Source of the DNA: Pseudomonas fulva NBRC 16637 = DSM 17717
GTDB taxonomy: Bacteria > Pseudomonadota > Gammaproteobacteria > Pseudomonadales > Pseudomonadaceae
Assembly: GCF_000730565.1 (NCBI RefSeq)
Contig: NZ_BBIQ01000007.1
Coordinates: 62,001 to 126,000 of the forward strand
Direction of reading: 5' to 3'
DNA length: 64,000 nucleotides
Each line of letters begins with the position of its first letter. The stretch's first letter is position 1. Shown here in pieces: positions 1 through 7,501 of this stretch. Under the pieces are notes generated by a model. It searched no databases. It was given only the letters and a program-made list of their open reading frames with translations, and had not been told where the DNA came from. The position numbers and the translations under genes are program-made.

Positions 1-1367
1 CCGAGGAAGATCGCCAGCACGGCATTCCCGAGCAGGAGTTGCAAAGGGCGCGCACCAACGGCCGTAGCCAGGATGAGCGCTGGCACATGCGCAATGACGA
101 TAGCCGCTTCTATGCCAGCGGTGAGATCTCGCGCTTGAAAGGCAATTCATTGCGTGGTTTCGTGAAGATCGCTCGTGACTTGACCGGGCACAAGCGCCTG
201 CACGATGAACAGAGCAAGCAATTGGCCGAGTCGCAAAGCAGCAGCCACATGAAGGATGAGTTTTTTGCCATCATGTCCCACGAGCTCAAACACCCGCTCA
301 ACCTGATCCAGCTCAACGCCGAGATCCTGCGTCGCCTGCCTTCGATCGCCCACATCGCCGCTGCGAGCAAGGCGGTAGCCACCATCCGCGAGGCGGTCGC
401 CAGCCAGGCGCGCATCATCGACGATCTCCTGGACGTGGCCCGTATCCGTACCGGCAAGCTCAAGCTCAAGACCGAAGCAGTAGACGTGGCTGCCATCGTC
501 GAGGGTATCCATGGGGTTGTCGTCAGCGAGCAGCCTGACTCGGCAGTGGTGCTGGAGCTGCCTGCTGACCGTCTACCGCTGTTCATCGACGGGGATAGCA
601 CACGCTTGGAGCAAGTGATCTGGAACCTGCTCAACAACGCCCTGAAGTTCAGCCCGCCCGGTAGCGCCATTCGGTTGTCGCTCAGCCACGATGACACGCA
701 GGTGTCGCTCAGCGTGATAGACCAGGGCATCGGCCTCACGGCAGACAGCCTGGAGCACATTTTCGATCTGTTCAGCCAGGCAGCGTCGCCGCTCGGGCAC
801 GCGGCTCGAGAGGGTCTGGGAATAGGGTTGTCGCTGGTCCGTCAGTTAGTGGAGGCCCATGGCGGAAGCGTAAGCGCGTACTCCGCAGGCCTCGGTCAAG
901 GCTGTACGTTCACCGTCACTCTGCCCTTGTCCCAGAGTGGTAGAGGTGAGCAGCTTGCCTGCCAGCAACCTGAACGCATGGGTCGCCTTGATGGCTTGCA
1001 CGTGCTGCTGGTGGACGACTCGCCCGAAGTGCTCGACGTCATGCAACAGCTTCTGGAAATGGAATGTGCGCAGGTAAGCGCGTTCGCTGACCCGCGCCAG
1101 GCGCTCGAGGTCGCCAGGGACACGAAGTACGACGTCATTCTGTCGGACATCGGCATGCCAGTCATGGACGGCCATGCACTGATAAAGGCCCTGCGAAACA
1201 TGAAGCACCTGCAGCACACGCCGGCCATCGCCCTGACTGGCTATGGGGCGAGCGCCGATCAGCACCGGTCGAAGCAATCAGGCTTTGATCGCCACCTGAA
1301 CAAGCCCGTCGGCTATGACGAATTGGTAGAGGCCATCGAAAGCCTGCACGATTCGGTTCTATACTGA
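1..1367 (+). CDS. Hybrid sensor histidine kinase, 3' part (PAC-HisKA-HATPase-REC)
   Basis: The reading frame is open from the first base, so the gene begins outside the window and only its C-terminal part is seen. In order it has a PAC-like segment (DERWHMRNDDSRFYASGE), a HisKA dimerisation helix with the phospho-acceptor His in SHELKHPL, an HATPase domain (N box around NLLNNALKF, G box DQGIGL, GIGLSLV) and a C-terminal receiver domain with the acidic pair in LLVDDSPE, phospho-acceptor Asp in LSDIGMP, Thr in LTGYG and Lys in NKPV. The PAC style is common in CheB/CheR-PAS-kinase fusions, so the missing N-terminus may hold those domains; that is inference. It should autophosphorylate and relay to its own receiver. 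The signal sensed cannot be told from this part. Confidence 0.9.
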   Translation, partial: EEDRQHGIPEQELQRARTNGRSQDERWHMRNDDSRFYASGEISRLKGNSLRGFVKIARDLTGHKRLHDEQSKQLAESQSSSHMKDEFFAIMSHELKHPLNLIQLNAEILRRLPSIAHIAAASKAVATIREAVASQARIIDDLLDVARIRTGKLKLKTEAVDVAAIVEGIHGVVVSEQPDSAVVLELPADRLPLFIDGDSTRLEQVIWNLLNNALKFSPPGSAIRLSLSHDDTQVSLSVIDQGIGLTADSLEHIFDLFSQAASPLGHAAREGLGIGLSLVRQLVEAHGGSVSAYSAGLGQGCTFTVTLPLSQSGRGEQLACQQPERMGRLDGLHVLLVDDSPEVLDVMQQLLEMECAQVSAFADPRQALEVARDTKYDVILSDIGMPVMDGHALIKALRNMKHLQHTPAIALTGYGASADQHRSKQSGFDRHLNKPVGYDELVEAIESLHDSVLY

Positions 1368-1457
1368 CCGTTCGTCGGTGAATTGTTACAGTTTTATGAC
1401 TTTTTTACGGTTCTCGGCGACTAATTCCTCATAGGAATGTGATTCGCCGGAGTACCC

Positions 1458-1856
1458 ATGAAATCTGCCAAGCCCCGCGCAACCATTATCTGTCGGCATG
1501 GCAAACACGCTCATAAATGGCTATGGGTTCGCAAGCAAAACGCCCCTTGGACGCTGCCAGGTGGCAAAGTTGAGCCTGGTGAGACGCCGCTTGAGGCGGC
1601 CCAGCGTGAATTGCTAGAGGAGACAGGTCTGCAGGCCCACAATTTCACGCTGCTGATGCGCCACGAGACGCCCCAGCGCATGCACTATGTCTTCGAGGCC
1701 GAGTTTGATGAAGCGCCCCAGCCTTGCGCCTTGCATGAGATCGCTGACTTTCAGTTCGCGCATTTCGAAAACGTCAGCACGCTCAAGCAAGACATCAGGA
1801 AGTTGATTCGCTCGTTGCTCGAGTGTGACGCGGCTACTGCGGCGTCTGTTCGCTGA
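1458..1856 (+). CDS. Nudix hydrolase
   Basis: A 132-residue protein with a complete Nudix box, G-x5-E-x7-REU-xEExGU, starting at GKVEPGETP and ending at RELLEETGL, so the metal-binding glutamates of a nucleoside-diphosphate-X pyrophosphohydrolase are present. The size is that of small MutT-like enzymes that clean up modified nucleotides or hydrolyse other NDP-X compounds; the substrate cannot be read from sequence. The ATG is preceded by CCGGAG six bases upstream. It stands alone, 90 bp after the kinase, and converges with the ClpP-like gene. Confidence 0.9.
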   Translation: MKSAKPRATIICRHGKHAHKWLWVRKQNAPWTLPGGKVEPGETPLEAAQRELLEETGLQAHNFTLLMRHETPQRMHYVFEAEFDEAPQPCALHEIADFQFAHFENVSTLKQDIRKLIRSLLECDAATAASVR

Positions 1857-1900
1857 CGCCCTCCTCGACTGGCTGCTATCTGGAGTACAGGCGTGCCGCT

Positions 1901-2452
1901 TTAGGCGTGCACGCTCCATTGACAGTCGCCCGCCTCAATCGGCAAATCGTCGATCGCATGAATCATCCCGCTGTCCAGAGCTTCTTGTGGGCCAAGGATC
2001 CGTGGGGCCGCCATCAGGTAGCGGGGCACGTCAAGCGCCTGCGCCGCGCCTTCCGTGCGCTGAGCCACAATCTGGGCGTACAGGCGCAAGTCATAATCCA
2101 AGCTCATTGCATATTCGGCCATCCGAGAGTGGTCGATGGAACCGTGTAGCGTCCAGTGGAAGGGATGGAACAGGAACTTGCTGTACGTGCACGCGGTGCG
2201 GCGCTCGCCGGCCAGAAACAGGATGTTGCCCATCGACTCCACCGTGCCAAGGTTATGCGTGTGCACAGTGACAGGCAAAGTCCGCAGGTAGTTGTATAAG
2301 GTAAACCCGTAGCTGCACTCGCCGCCCATGGTGGCGACATTCAGTTGCACCACCTCGGCCCCCTGGTTCACAGCCTTGGTACAGGTGTTGATCAGGTTGC
2401 CGCAGGTAGAAGAATTGATAGGGCCGGTGAAATGGATGATGTGTCTGGCCAT
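1901..2452 (-). CDS. ClpP-like serine protease (peptidase S14 family)
   Basis: A 183-residue protein that looks like a divergent ClpP subunit. The start at MARHIIHF is chosen because TTGGAGG lies six bases upstream; an in-frame start 14 codons earlier lacks this. The oxyanion strand and nucleophile region reads LNVATMGGE and then TVESMGN, with Ser73 as the likely nucleophile. A His in FLFHPFHW and the GPQEALDSGMIHAI tail correspond to the ClpP His region and C-terminal helix. The Asp region is poorly conserved, so catalytic competence is probable but not proved. No ClpX/ClpA partner lies nearby, unlike the housekeeping clpPX pair. It may self-assemble or borrow an ATPase from elsewhere. Confidence 0.75.
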   Translation of the reverse strand: MARHIIHFTGPINSSTCGNLINTCTKAVNQGAEVVQLNVATMGGECSYGFTLYNYLRTLPVTVHTHNLGTVESMGNILFLAGERRTACTYSKFLFHPFHWTLHGSIDHSRMAEYAMSLDYDLRLYAQIVAQRTEGAAQALDVPRYLMAAPRILGPQEALDSGMIHAIDDLPIEAGDCQWSVHA

Positions 2453-2638
2453 GCGCACCTCCAAGAAGTGTCGATACAGAGCGTCGGTCACCACCCTGCC
2501 TGTCTAAAAATGGAATCGAGCTCATCTGCAAAGTTCAATTCCACCCCCGGCCACCGCCATTGATCAACTGCGCCTGAACCCTCCTGCCACTGCGCTGGTC
2601 GCAATGGTGAATGGAATGGAGATGCGATAGGAGGCAGC

Positions 2639-3556
2639 GTGAGCGAGGTACGCATTGGCATTTCAGGATGGCGATACGGCCCTTGGCGCAGGGATTTCTA
2701 TCCCAAGGGCCTGCGCCAGGATGACGAACTGGCCTTCGCATCGAGGGCGGTCACGACCATCGAGATCAATGGCTCGTTCTACAGCCTGCAAACGCCCGAA
2801 CGCTATCAAGCCTGGCATGACGCCACACCCGATGACTTCGTCTTCGCCGTCAAGGCACCGCGATACATCACCCACATCCGCAGACTCAAGGACATCGATA
2901 CGCCATTGGCCAATTTCTTCGCTTCCGGGCCGCTTCTTCTGGGCAACAAGCTCGGCCCTTTCTTATGGCAGTTCCCTGCCAACATGCGCTTCGACGCTGA
3001 GCGATTCGGTGCATTTCTGCAGTTGCTACCGCGTGACCGAGCCGCTGCCAAACGTAGCGCCAATGGCTGCGAGCAACGCCTGCAAGGTAACGGCGGTACG
3101 CAGATAAGCGGGAATGCACCCCTACGCCATGCGGTGGAAATACGCCACGAAAGCTTCCTGTGCGATCGCTTCGTGGAACTGCTGCGCCAGCACAACGTTG
3201 CCTTGGTGGTGGCCGACAGCGCGGGTAAGTGGCCTTACGTCGAAGACGTCACCGCAGACTTCATGTATATGCGCCTGCATGGCGATGTCGAACTCTATAG
3301 CAGCGGGTATACCGTCAGCGCGCTTCGCCGCTGGAAGAAACGTATCGAACAGTGGACTGAGGGAAGCCAGCCCGACGACGCACATCTGATCGTACAAGGG
3401 CCGCCACCCCGGTGCCCAACGCGTGACGTGTACTGCTATTTCGATAACGATCAGAAAGTCCATGCCCCTTACGACGCGCGCCGACTGCTGGAAAAGATGC
3501 ACTTGGACCACGAATTGATGACCGAGCCGGGCGCCGAGCCGGAGGTTAAGCTGTGA
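2639..3556 (+). CDS. DUF72 family protein (YecE-like)
   Basis: A 305-residue member of the DUF72/YecE family, a TIM-barrel-like fold of unknown biochemical role. The hallmark N-terminus IGISGWRYGPWRRDFYP is present, as are the internal blocks NGSFYSLQTPERYQAWH and FVFAVKAPRYITH, and the C-terminal YCYFDNDQKVHAPYDA block. Translation starts at GTG with AGGAGGC just upstream. Its stop overlaps the GTG start of the next gene (GTGA), so it is translationally coupled to the ybhP-clsB-ybhN set. This is an inferred functional link, not evidence of an enzymatic activity. Confidence 0.85.
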   Translation: MSEVRIGISGWRYGPWRRDFYPKGLRQDDELAFASRAVTTIEINGSFYSLQTPERYQAWHDATPDDFVFAVKAPRYITHIRRLKDIDTPLANFFASGPLLLGNKLGPFLWQFPANMRFDAERFGAFLQLLPRDRAAAKRSANGCEQRLQGNGGTQISGNAPLRHAVEIRHESFLCDRFVELLRQHNVALVVADSAGKWPYVEDVTADFMYMRLHGDVELYSSGYTVSALRRWKKRIEQWTEGSQPDDAHLIVQGPPPRCPTRDVYCYFDNDQKVHAPYDARRLLEKMHLDHELMTEPGAEPEVKL

Positions 3557-4338
3557 ACCCTACACTCCCCGCGCCAAACTGCATCATCGACAAAATCACC
3601 GCCGTGCACCGCCTGAACGTGCTGACGCTCAACGTGCACAAAGGCTTCACCTTCTTCAACCGCCGCTTCATCCTCCCAGAGCTGCGCGATGCGGTACGTG
3701 CCACAGACGCCGACCTGGTGTTTCTCCAGGAAGTGCATGGCAGCCATCAGCAGCATGCGATCAGCCATCCCGCCTGGCCGGAGGCGCCCCAGTACGAGTT
3801 TCTGGCAGACAGCATGTGGCCGCAATTCGCCTATGGGCGCAACGCCGTCTACCCCCATGGCGATCACGGCAACGCCTTGCTCTCCAAATTCCCAATCGTA
3901 CGTTCAGAGAACCTCGACGTATCGGTCGAGGGAAACGAACAGCGAGGTCTGCTGCACTGTCAACTGGAGGTGCCGGGCCATGACGAGGTGCATGCAATCT
4001 GTGTACACCTGGGGCTACGGGAGGCACACCGCCAGAAACAGGTGAGTTTGCTGTTCGAGTTGCTCGACCGCCTGCCTGCCAAGGCGCCCGTGATCATCGC
4101 CGGGGATTTCAATGACTGGCGCTTGAAGGCCGATGCCGTGTTGTCAGAGCGCCTGATTGAGGCATTTGGCGAGCGTTTCGGCTCGCCGGCCCGCAGTTTT
4201 CCCGCGCGCCTGCCGCTGCTTCGGCTCGACCGGATCTACGTGCGCAATGCCATGCCCCATGCTGCAAAGGTTTTATCCAACTATCCGTGGTCGCACCTGT
4301 CCGACCACGCCCCCTTGGCTGCGGAGATCAACGTGTGA
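3553..4338 (+). CDS. ybhP: Endonuclease/exonuclease/phosphatase family protein (YbhP-like)
   Basis: A 261-residue EEP-fold hydrolase. The metal and catalytic blocks are visible: LNVHKGF near the N-terminus, DLVFLQEVHG with the catalytic Glu, HGNALLSKFPI, GDFNDWR with the Asp/Asn pair, and the terminal SDHAPLAAEI with the His base. It starts at GTG overlapping the stop of the DUF72 gene and its own stop overlaps the clsB start. The order ybhP, clsB, ybhN matches the E. coli ybhPON locus, so it probably acts on a membrane-lipid-related phosphoester; the substrate is not known. Confidence 0.88.
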   Translation: MNPTLPAPNCIIDKITAVHRLNVLTLNVHKGFTFFNRRFILPELRDAVRATDADLVFLQEVHGSHQQHAISHPAWPEAPQYEFLADSMWPQFAYGRNAVYPHGDHGNALLSKFPIVRSENLDVSVEGNEQRGLLHCQLEVPGHDEVHAICVHLGLREAHRQKQVSLLFELLDRLPAKAPVIIAGDFNDWRLKADAVLSERLIEAFGERFGSPARSFPARLPLLRLDRIYVRNAMPHAAKVLSNYPWSHLSDHAPLAAEINV

Positions 4339-5537
4339 AAAGACCTTGGGTCGATGGCAACAGCGTCGAGCTGTTGATCAATGGTGAGGCGTTCTACCCG
4401 CGAGTCTTCGAGGCCATGGGCCAGGCGCGCGATGAAATTCTCCTTGAGACATTCATCATCTACGAGGACAAGGTTGGCCATCAGTTGCAGCGTGCCCTGA
4501 TCGAGGCAGCGCAACGCGGGGTTCGTGTCGAAGTGGTTGCCGATGGGTATGGCACCGCTGACCTGTCAGCTGAATTCATCGGAGCGATGACCGAAGCGGG
4601 GGTGAGGTTTCACTTGTTCGATCCCCAGCCTCGTCTGGCTGGCCTGCGCACCAACCTGTTCCGCCGCCTGCATCGCAAAATCGTCGTGATCGACGGGGAG
4701 CGTGCGTTCATTGGCGGCATCAACTATAGCGCCGATCATCTCGGCGACTATGGGCCGATGGCCAAGCAGGACTACGCCGTGGAGGTCACCGGTCCAGTGG
4801 TCGCCCAGGTGCATGCCGTGAGCCGTCGACTGATGTCGCCGGTGCTGGAGCCCCCAAGCGAGGTGCGCCCGGTTACCGACCCCACTGGCGACATCACCGC
4901 CGTGATGGTAGAGCGGGACAACGGCCAACGCAGCACAGCGATCGAAGCGTATTACCTCGAAGCCCTGCGTGGCGCTCGTAAGCGCATAGTGGTAGCCAAT
5001 GCCTATTTTTTCCCAGGCTATCGCCTATTGCGCGAACTGCGTAACGCCGCGCGTCGAGGGGTTGAAGTGACCCTCATCATGCAAGGTGAGCCGGACATGT
5101 GGTGGGTGCGTACGCTGGCTCGCCTGCTCTATAACTACCTGCTTCGCGATGGGGTGCGGATCCATGAGTATTGCCGACGCCCCCTGCACGGCAAAGTCGC
5201 GCTGGTGGACGACGAATGGTCCACGGTCGGCTCGAGCAACCTCGACCCGCTGAGCCTGTCGTTCAACCTTGAAGCCAACCTGTTCATCCGCAGCCGCGCC
5301 TTCAACCAACAGCTCCACGACCATTTGCAGTCGCTGGCCAGCGAACAGTGCAAGACGGTCACCCTTGAGCGAATGATCCGCGGCTACTGGTGGCGGGCGC
5401 CGCTGATCTTCTTGAGCTTCCATGTCATACGTCATTTCCCGCGCATTGCCGGCTGGCTACCTGCGCATCGCAAGCGTCTGAAGACGCCCGGGCAAGCGGT
5501 GGAGACCCAAGGCAACCTGCACGAGGGCAACACCTGA
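4335..5537 (+). CDS. clsB: Cardiolipin synthase B (phospholipase D family)
   Basis: A 400-residue PLD-superfamily enzyme with two HKD motifs: HRKIVVIDGERAFIGGIN near residue 115 and HGKVALVDDEWSTVGSSN near residue 290. ClsB enzymes transfer a phosphatidyl group to make cardiolipin, or use phosphatidylethanolamine with phosphatidylglycerol, at the inner membrane. The start is taken as the GTG that overlaps the preceding stop (GTGA), giving VKRPWVDGN; a longer in-frame extension would run into the ybhP coding sequence. The stop overlaps the next ATG by one base. The absence of N-terminal membrane helices is typical of ClsB rather than ClsA. Confidence 0.92.
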   Translation: MKRPWVDGNSVELLINGEAFYPRVFEAMGQARDEILLETFIIYEDKVGHQLQRALIEAAQRGVRVEVVADGYGTADLSAEFIGAMTEAGVRFHLFDPQPRLAGLRTNLFRRLHRKIVVIDGERAFIGGINYSADHLGDYGPMAKQDYAVEVTGPVVAQVHAVSRRLMSPVLEPPSEVRPVTDPTGDITAVMVERDNGQRSTAIEAYYLEALRGARKRIVVANAYFFPGYRLLRELRNAARRGVEVTLIMQGEPDMWWVRTLARLLYNYLLRDGVRIHEYCRRPLHGKVALVDDEWSTVGSSNLDPLSLSFNLEANLFIRSRAFNQQLHDHLQSLASEQCKTVTLERMIRGYWWRAPLIFLSFHVIRHFPRIAGWLPAHRKRLKTPGQAVETQGNLHEGNT

Positions 5538-6490
5538 TGGAACGAAAACGTTGGCAAGTGTGGGCCAAGCGTCTGTTCACGGTCCTGTTCCTGATCCTGA
5601 TCCCGGCGTTGTTGTTCACGCTGGCGCGCAACCTGGACTGGAACGAGGTACGTGAATCGCTGTTGGCCTACAAGCCCGGCACATTGGCTGTCGGGTTGGT
5701 CATGGCACTGATGAGCTTCCTGATCTTCGCCAGCTATGACCTGTTGGCTCGTGCCTATACCGGTCACAAGCTGCCGGTGCGGCAAGTGCTGCCGATCGCT
5801 TTCGTGTGCTACGCCTTCAACCTCAATTTCACCACTTGGGTAGGCGGGGTCGCGTTGCGCTATCGGTTATATGGCAGGCTCGGGCTCGATACCCCCACCA
5901 TCACACGCATCCTGACCTTGGGGCTATTGACCAATTGGATGGGCTACATGCTGCTGGCAGGCGGCGTGTTTGCAATGCGCCTGGTTGAGTTGCCGGCAAA
6001 CTGGGCCGTCGGCACCACCGGGCTGCAGCTGATTGGCTTTGCGTTGCTGGCCATCTCGATCGGCTACCTGCTAGCCTGCGGTTTTGCCAAAAAACGCACT
6101 TGGCGCTGGCGCGAACATGAACTGACGTTACCCTCGCTGCGCCTTGCGCTATGCCAGGTGGCCTTGGGTGCCAGCAACTGGGCAATGATGGCGCTGCTGA
6201 TCTTCTGGCTGCTGCCAGATCAGGCATTCTATCCCTCCATTCTGGGGGTGCTGTTGATCAGCTGCGTGGCCGGTGTAGTGGCCCACATACCGGCAGGGCT
6301 CGGGGTGCTGGAGACGGTATTCCTAGGCTTGCTCCAAGGACAGATTCCACAAGGCAGCCTGGTTGCAGCCCTATTGGCCTATCGAACCTTGTACTACCTG
6401 ATACCGCTGGTGTTGGCGGTCATCACCTACCTCGTGCTGGAGAAGCGCGCCAAGGCCATGCGCCGGCAAGACTCGGCAGCACCAACATGA
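5537..6490 (+). CDS. ybhN: YbhN-like membrane protein (UPF0104 / LPG synthase transmembrane family)
   Basis: A 317-residue integral membrane protein with about eight hydrophobic helices, first near residues 12-30 (LFTVLFLILIPALLFTL). It carries the family blocks FNLNFTTWVGGVALRYRLY and AHIPAGLGVLETVFLG, shared with the flippase-like transmembrane half of MprF. The MprF soluble synthase domain is absent. It starts at an ATG that overlaps the clsB stop by one base (TGATG), so it is the last gene of the coupled operon. It may move or flip a phospholipid made by its neighbours; that is inference from context. Confidence 0.88.
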   Translation: MERKRWQVWAKRLFTVLFLILIPALLFTLARNLDWNEVRESLLAYKPGTLAVGLVMALMSFLIFASYDLLARAYTGHKLPVRQVLPIAFVCYAFNLNFTTWVGGVALRYRLYGRLGLDTPTITRILTLGLLTNWMGYMLLAGGVFAMRLVELPANWAVGTTGLQLIGFALLAISIGYLLACGFAKKRTWRWREHELTLPSLRLALCQVALGASNWAMMALLIFWLLPDQAFYPSILGVLLISCVAGVVAHIPAGLGVLETVFLGLLQGQIPQGSLVAALLAYRTLYYLIPLVLAVITYLVLEKRAKAMRRQDSAAPT

Positions 6491-6632
6491 TTGACAGGTA
6501 AGTAGAGCAGGGATAGCGCAGATCCCGACTTAGCTCAGCTCCTTGGAGCGGTCTTGCCGGGGCGCCGGCGAGGCCGCGCCCACACACGGAAATTCGCTAG
6601 CTATCACAAACAATGCAAAGCAGGTTGAACAG

Positions 6633-6658
6633 GCCGGGTCTGCCCGAGCAGACCCGGC
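6633..6658 (-). terminator. Rho-independent-like hairpin after metallothionein gene
   Basis: A perfect 11-bp inverted repeat, GCCGGGTCTGC and GCAGACCCGGC, with a four-base loop (CCGA), 11 bases beyond the metallothionein stop. Neither side has a strong T run. It could end transcripts from both the minus-strand metallothionein operon and the ybhN operon, but that is inferred. Confidence 0.6.
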
Positions 6659-6668
6659 TCAATATCCC

Positions 6669-6893
6669 TCACGGCGAAATAGGATCGCTCGCAGGGAAAG
6701 TCTCATCCAGTGCATTGTCCACACTGGTTTCCTTCTTTTGCTCGACCTTGCCACAGGTACAGTCTGGCATGCGGCATGGCTCGCCGTTGCGGTGTCCGGT
6801 TGCACACGCTTCGCAACAGTAGGCCTTGCCATTCTGCGGCAAGGTGCTCACCGTGCAGGAACACTCGGTACAAGCGCAGCGTAATTCGCTCAT
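6669..6893 (-). CDS. Bacterial metallothionein
   Basis: A 74-residue Cys-rich protein with ten cysteines in its first 49 residues, in the arrangement typical of Pseudomonas metallothioneins: RCACTECSC, then YCCEACATGH, then PCRMPDCTCG, including a His that can also bind metal. It should bind Zn, Cd or Cu in the cytoplasm as a four-metal cluster. The Cys-free tail ending ETFPASDPISP is a recognised feature of pseudomonad homologues and recurs in other small Pseudomonas stress proteins. It lies two bases after the stop of the acidic protein gene upstream, so the two are likely co-transcribed. No obvious metal-regulator operator was recognised. Confidence 0.92.
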   Translation of the reverse strand: MSELRCACTECSCTVSTLPQNGKAYCCEACATGHRNGEPCRMPDCTCGKVEQKKETSVDNALDETFPASDPISP

Positions 6894-6895
6894 GA

Positions 6896-7354
6896 TCAGC
6901 TCCTTTCGTCTTCTTCAATTGCATCATCAGTCCACGGTTTCCCGTCAAGCGGGTTGGTGCGGGCCAGTTCTGCTTCGTCAAGGCCACGGCCGCCGCCGAT
7001 TTCCATCGCGTCTACTTCGGTCAGGGCCTGATCGGCAGGGCCGCCATATCCAGGCTCATGAGGATCTCGGGCGCCGGTCTCATCCAGCAGCGTGTCCGGG
7101 CTCAGGTCGTCATCGGTGACGCCGTCCTCATGCAGGCTGTCGGTCAGTGCCTCGCCGCCGGTCAAGCCGCTCTGGCGCACCCGTTCTTCCGGAAACTCCT
7201 GCTCCACTTCACTTTCTGGCCGCTCATCACCTACCCGTCCCTGACGGTCATCAAGGCGATCACTGAAGTTCAGCTCATGCACGCTGCCCATTCGATCCTC
7301 GATGTCATCAATCTCGGTCGGGGTATAGGCTTTGGGTTCATCGGGTCTGGACAT
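6896..7354 (-). CDS. Acidic hypothetical protein, first gene of the metallothionein operon
   Basis: A 152-residue, strongly acidic and hydrophilic protein with no membrane segment, beginning SRPDEPKAYTPTEIDDIEDR. The high content of Asp, Glu, Gly and Pro suggests an intrinsically disordered chain. I recognise it as a pseudomonad hypothetical family, sometimes loosely labelled HPr-related in annotations, but see no HPr fold or active-site His motif to support that name. It directly precedes the metallothionein gene on the same strand, with a 2-bp gap, which suggests a shared stress or stationary-phase role. Function unknown. Confidence 0.75.
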   Translation of the reverse strand: MSRPDEPKAYTPTEIDDIEDRMGSVHELNFSDRLDDRQGRVGDERPESEVEQEFPEERVRQSGLTGGEALTDSLHEDGVTDDDLSPDTLLDETGARDPHEPGYGGPADQALTEVDAMEIGGGRGLDEAELARTNPLDGKPWTDDAIEEDERS

Positions 7355-7501
7355 TACGCCTCTCCATCAGTTGGCTTACCCAAAGTCGACTGCTCTGCAC
7401 CCAGGAAGATTCAGAGTTTTACGCGGCTACCGGCGGTTTTTTGAACTCCAGCGCTGTTCGCCACCTCCCAAGACCAAGACAGCGCAGGTTCTGGAGTTCC
7501 C

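Noticed and set aside
6896..7354. HPr-related phosphotransferase protein
   Set aside because: No HPr active-site His motif or fold signature is visible; the chain is acidic and low in complexity.
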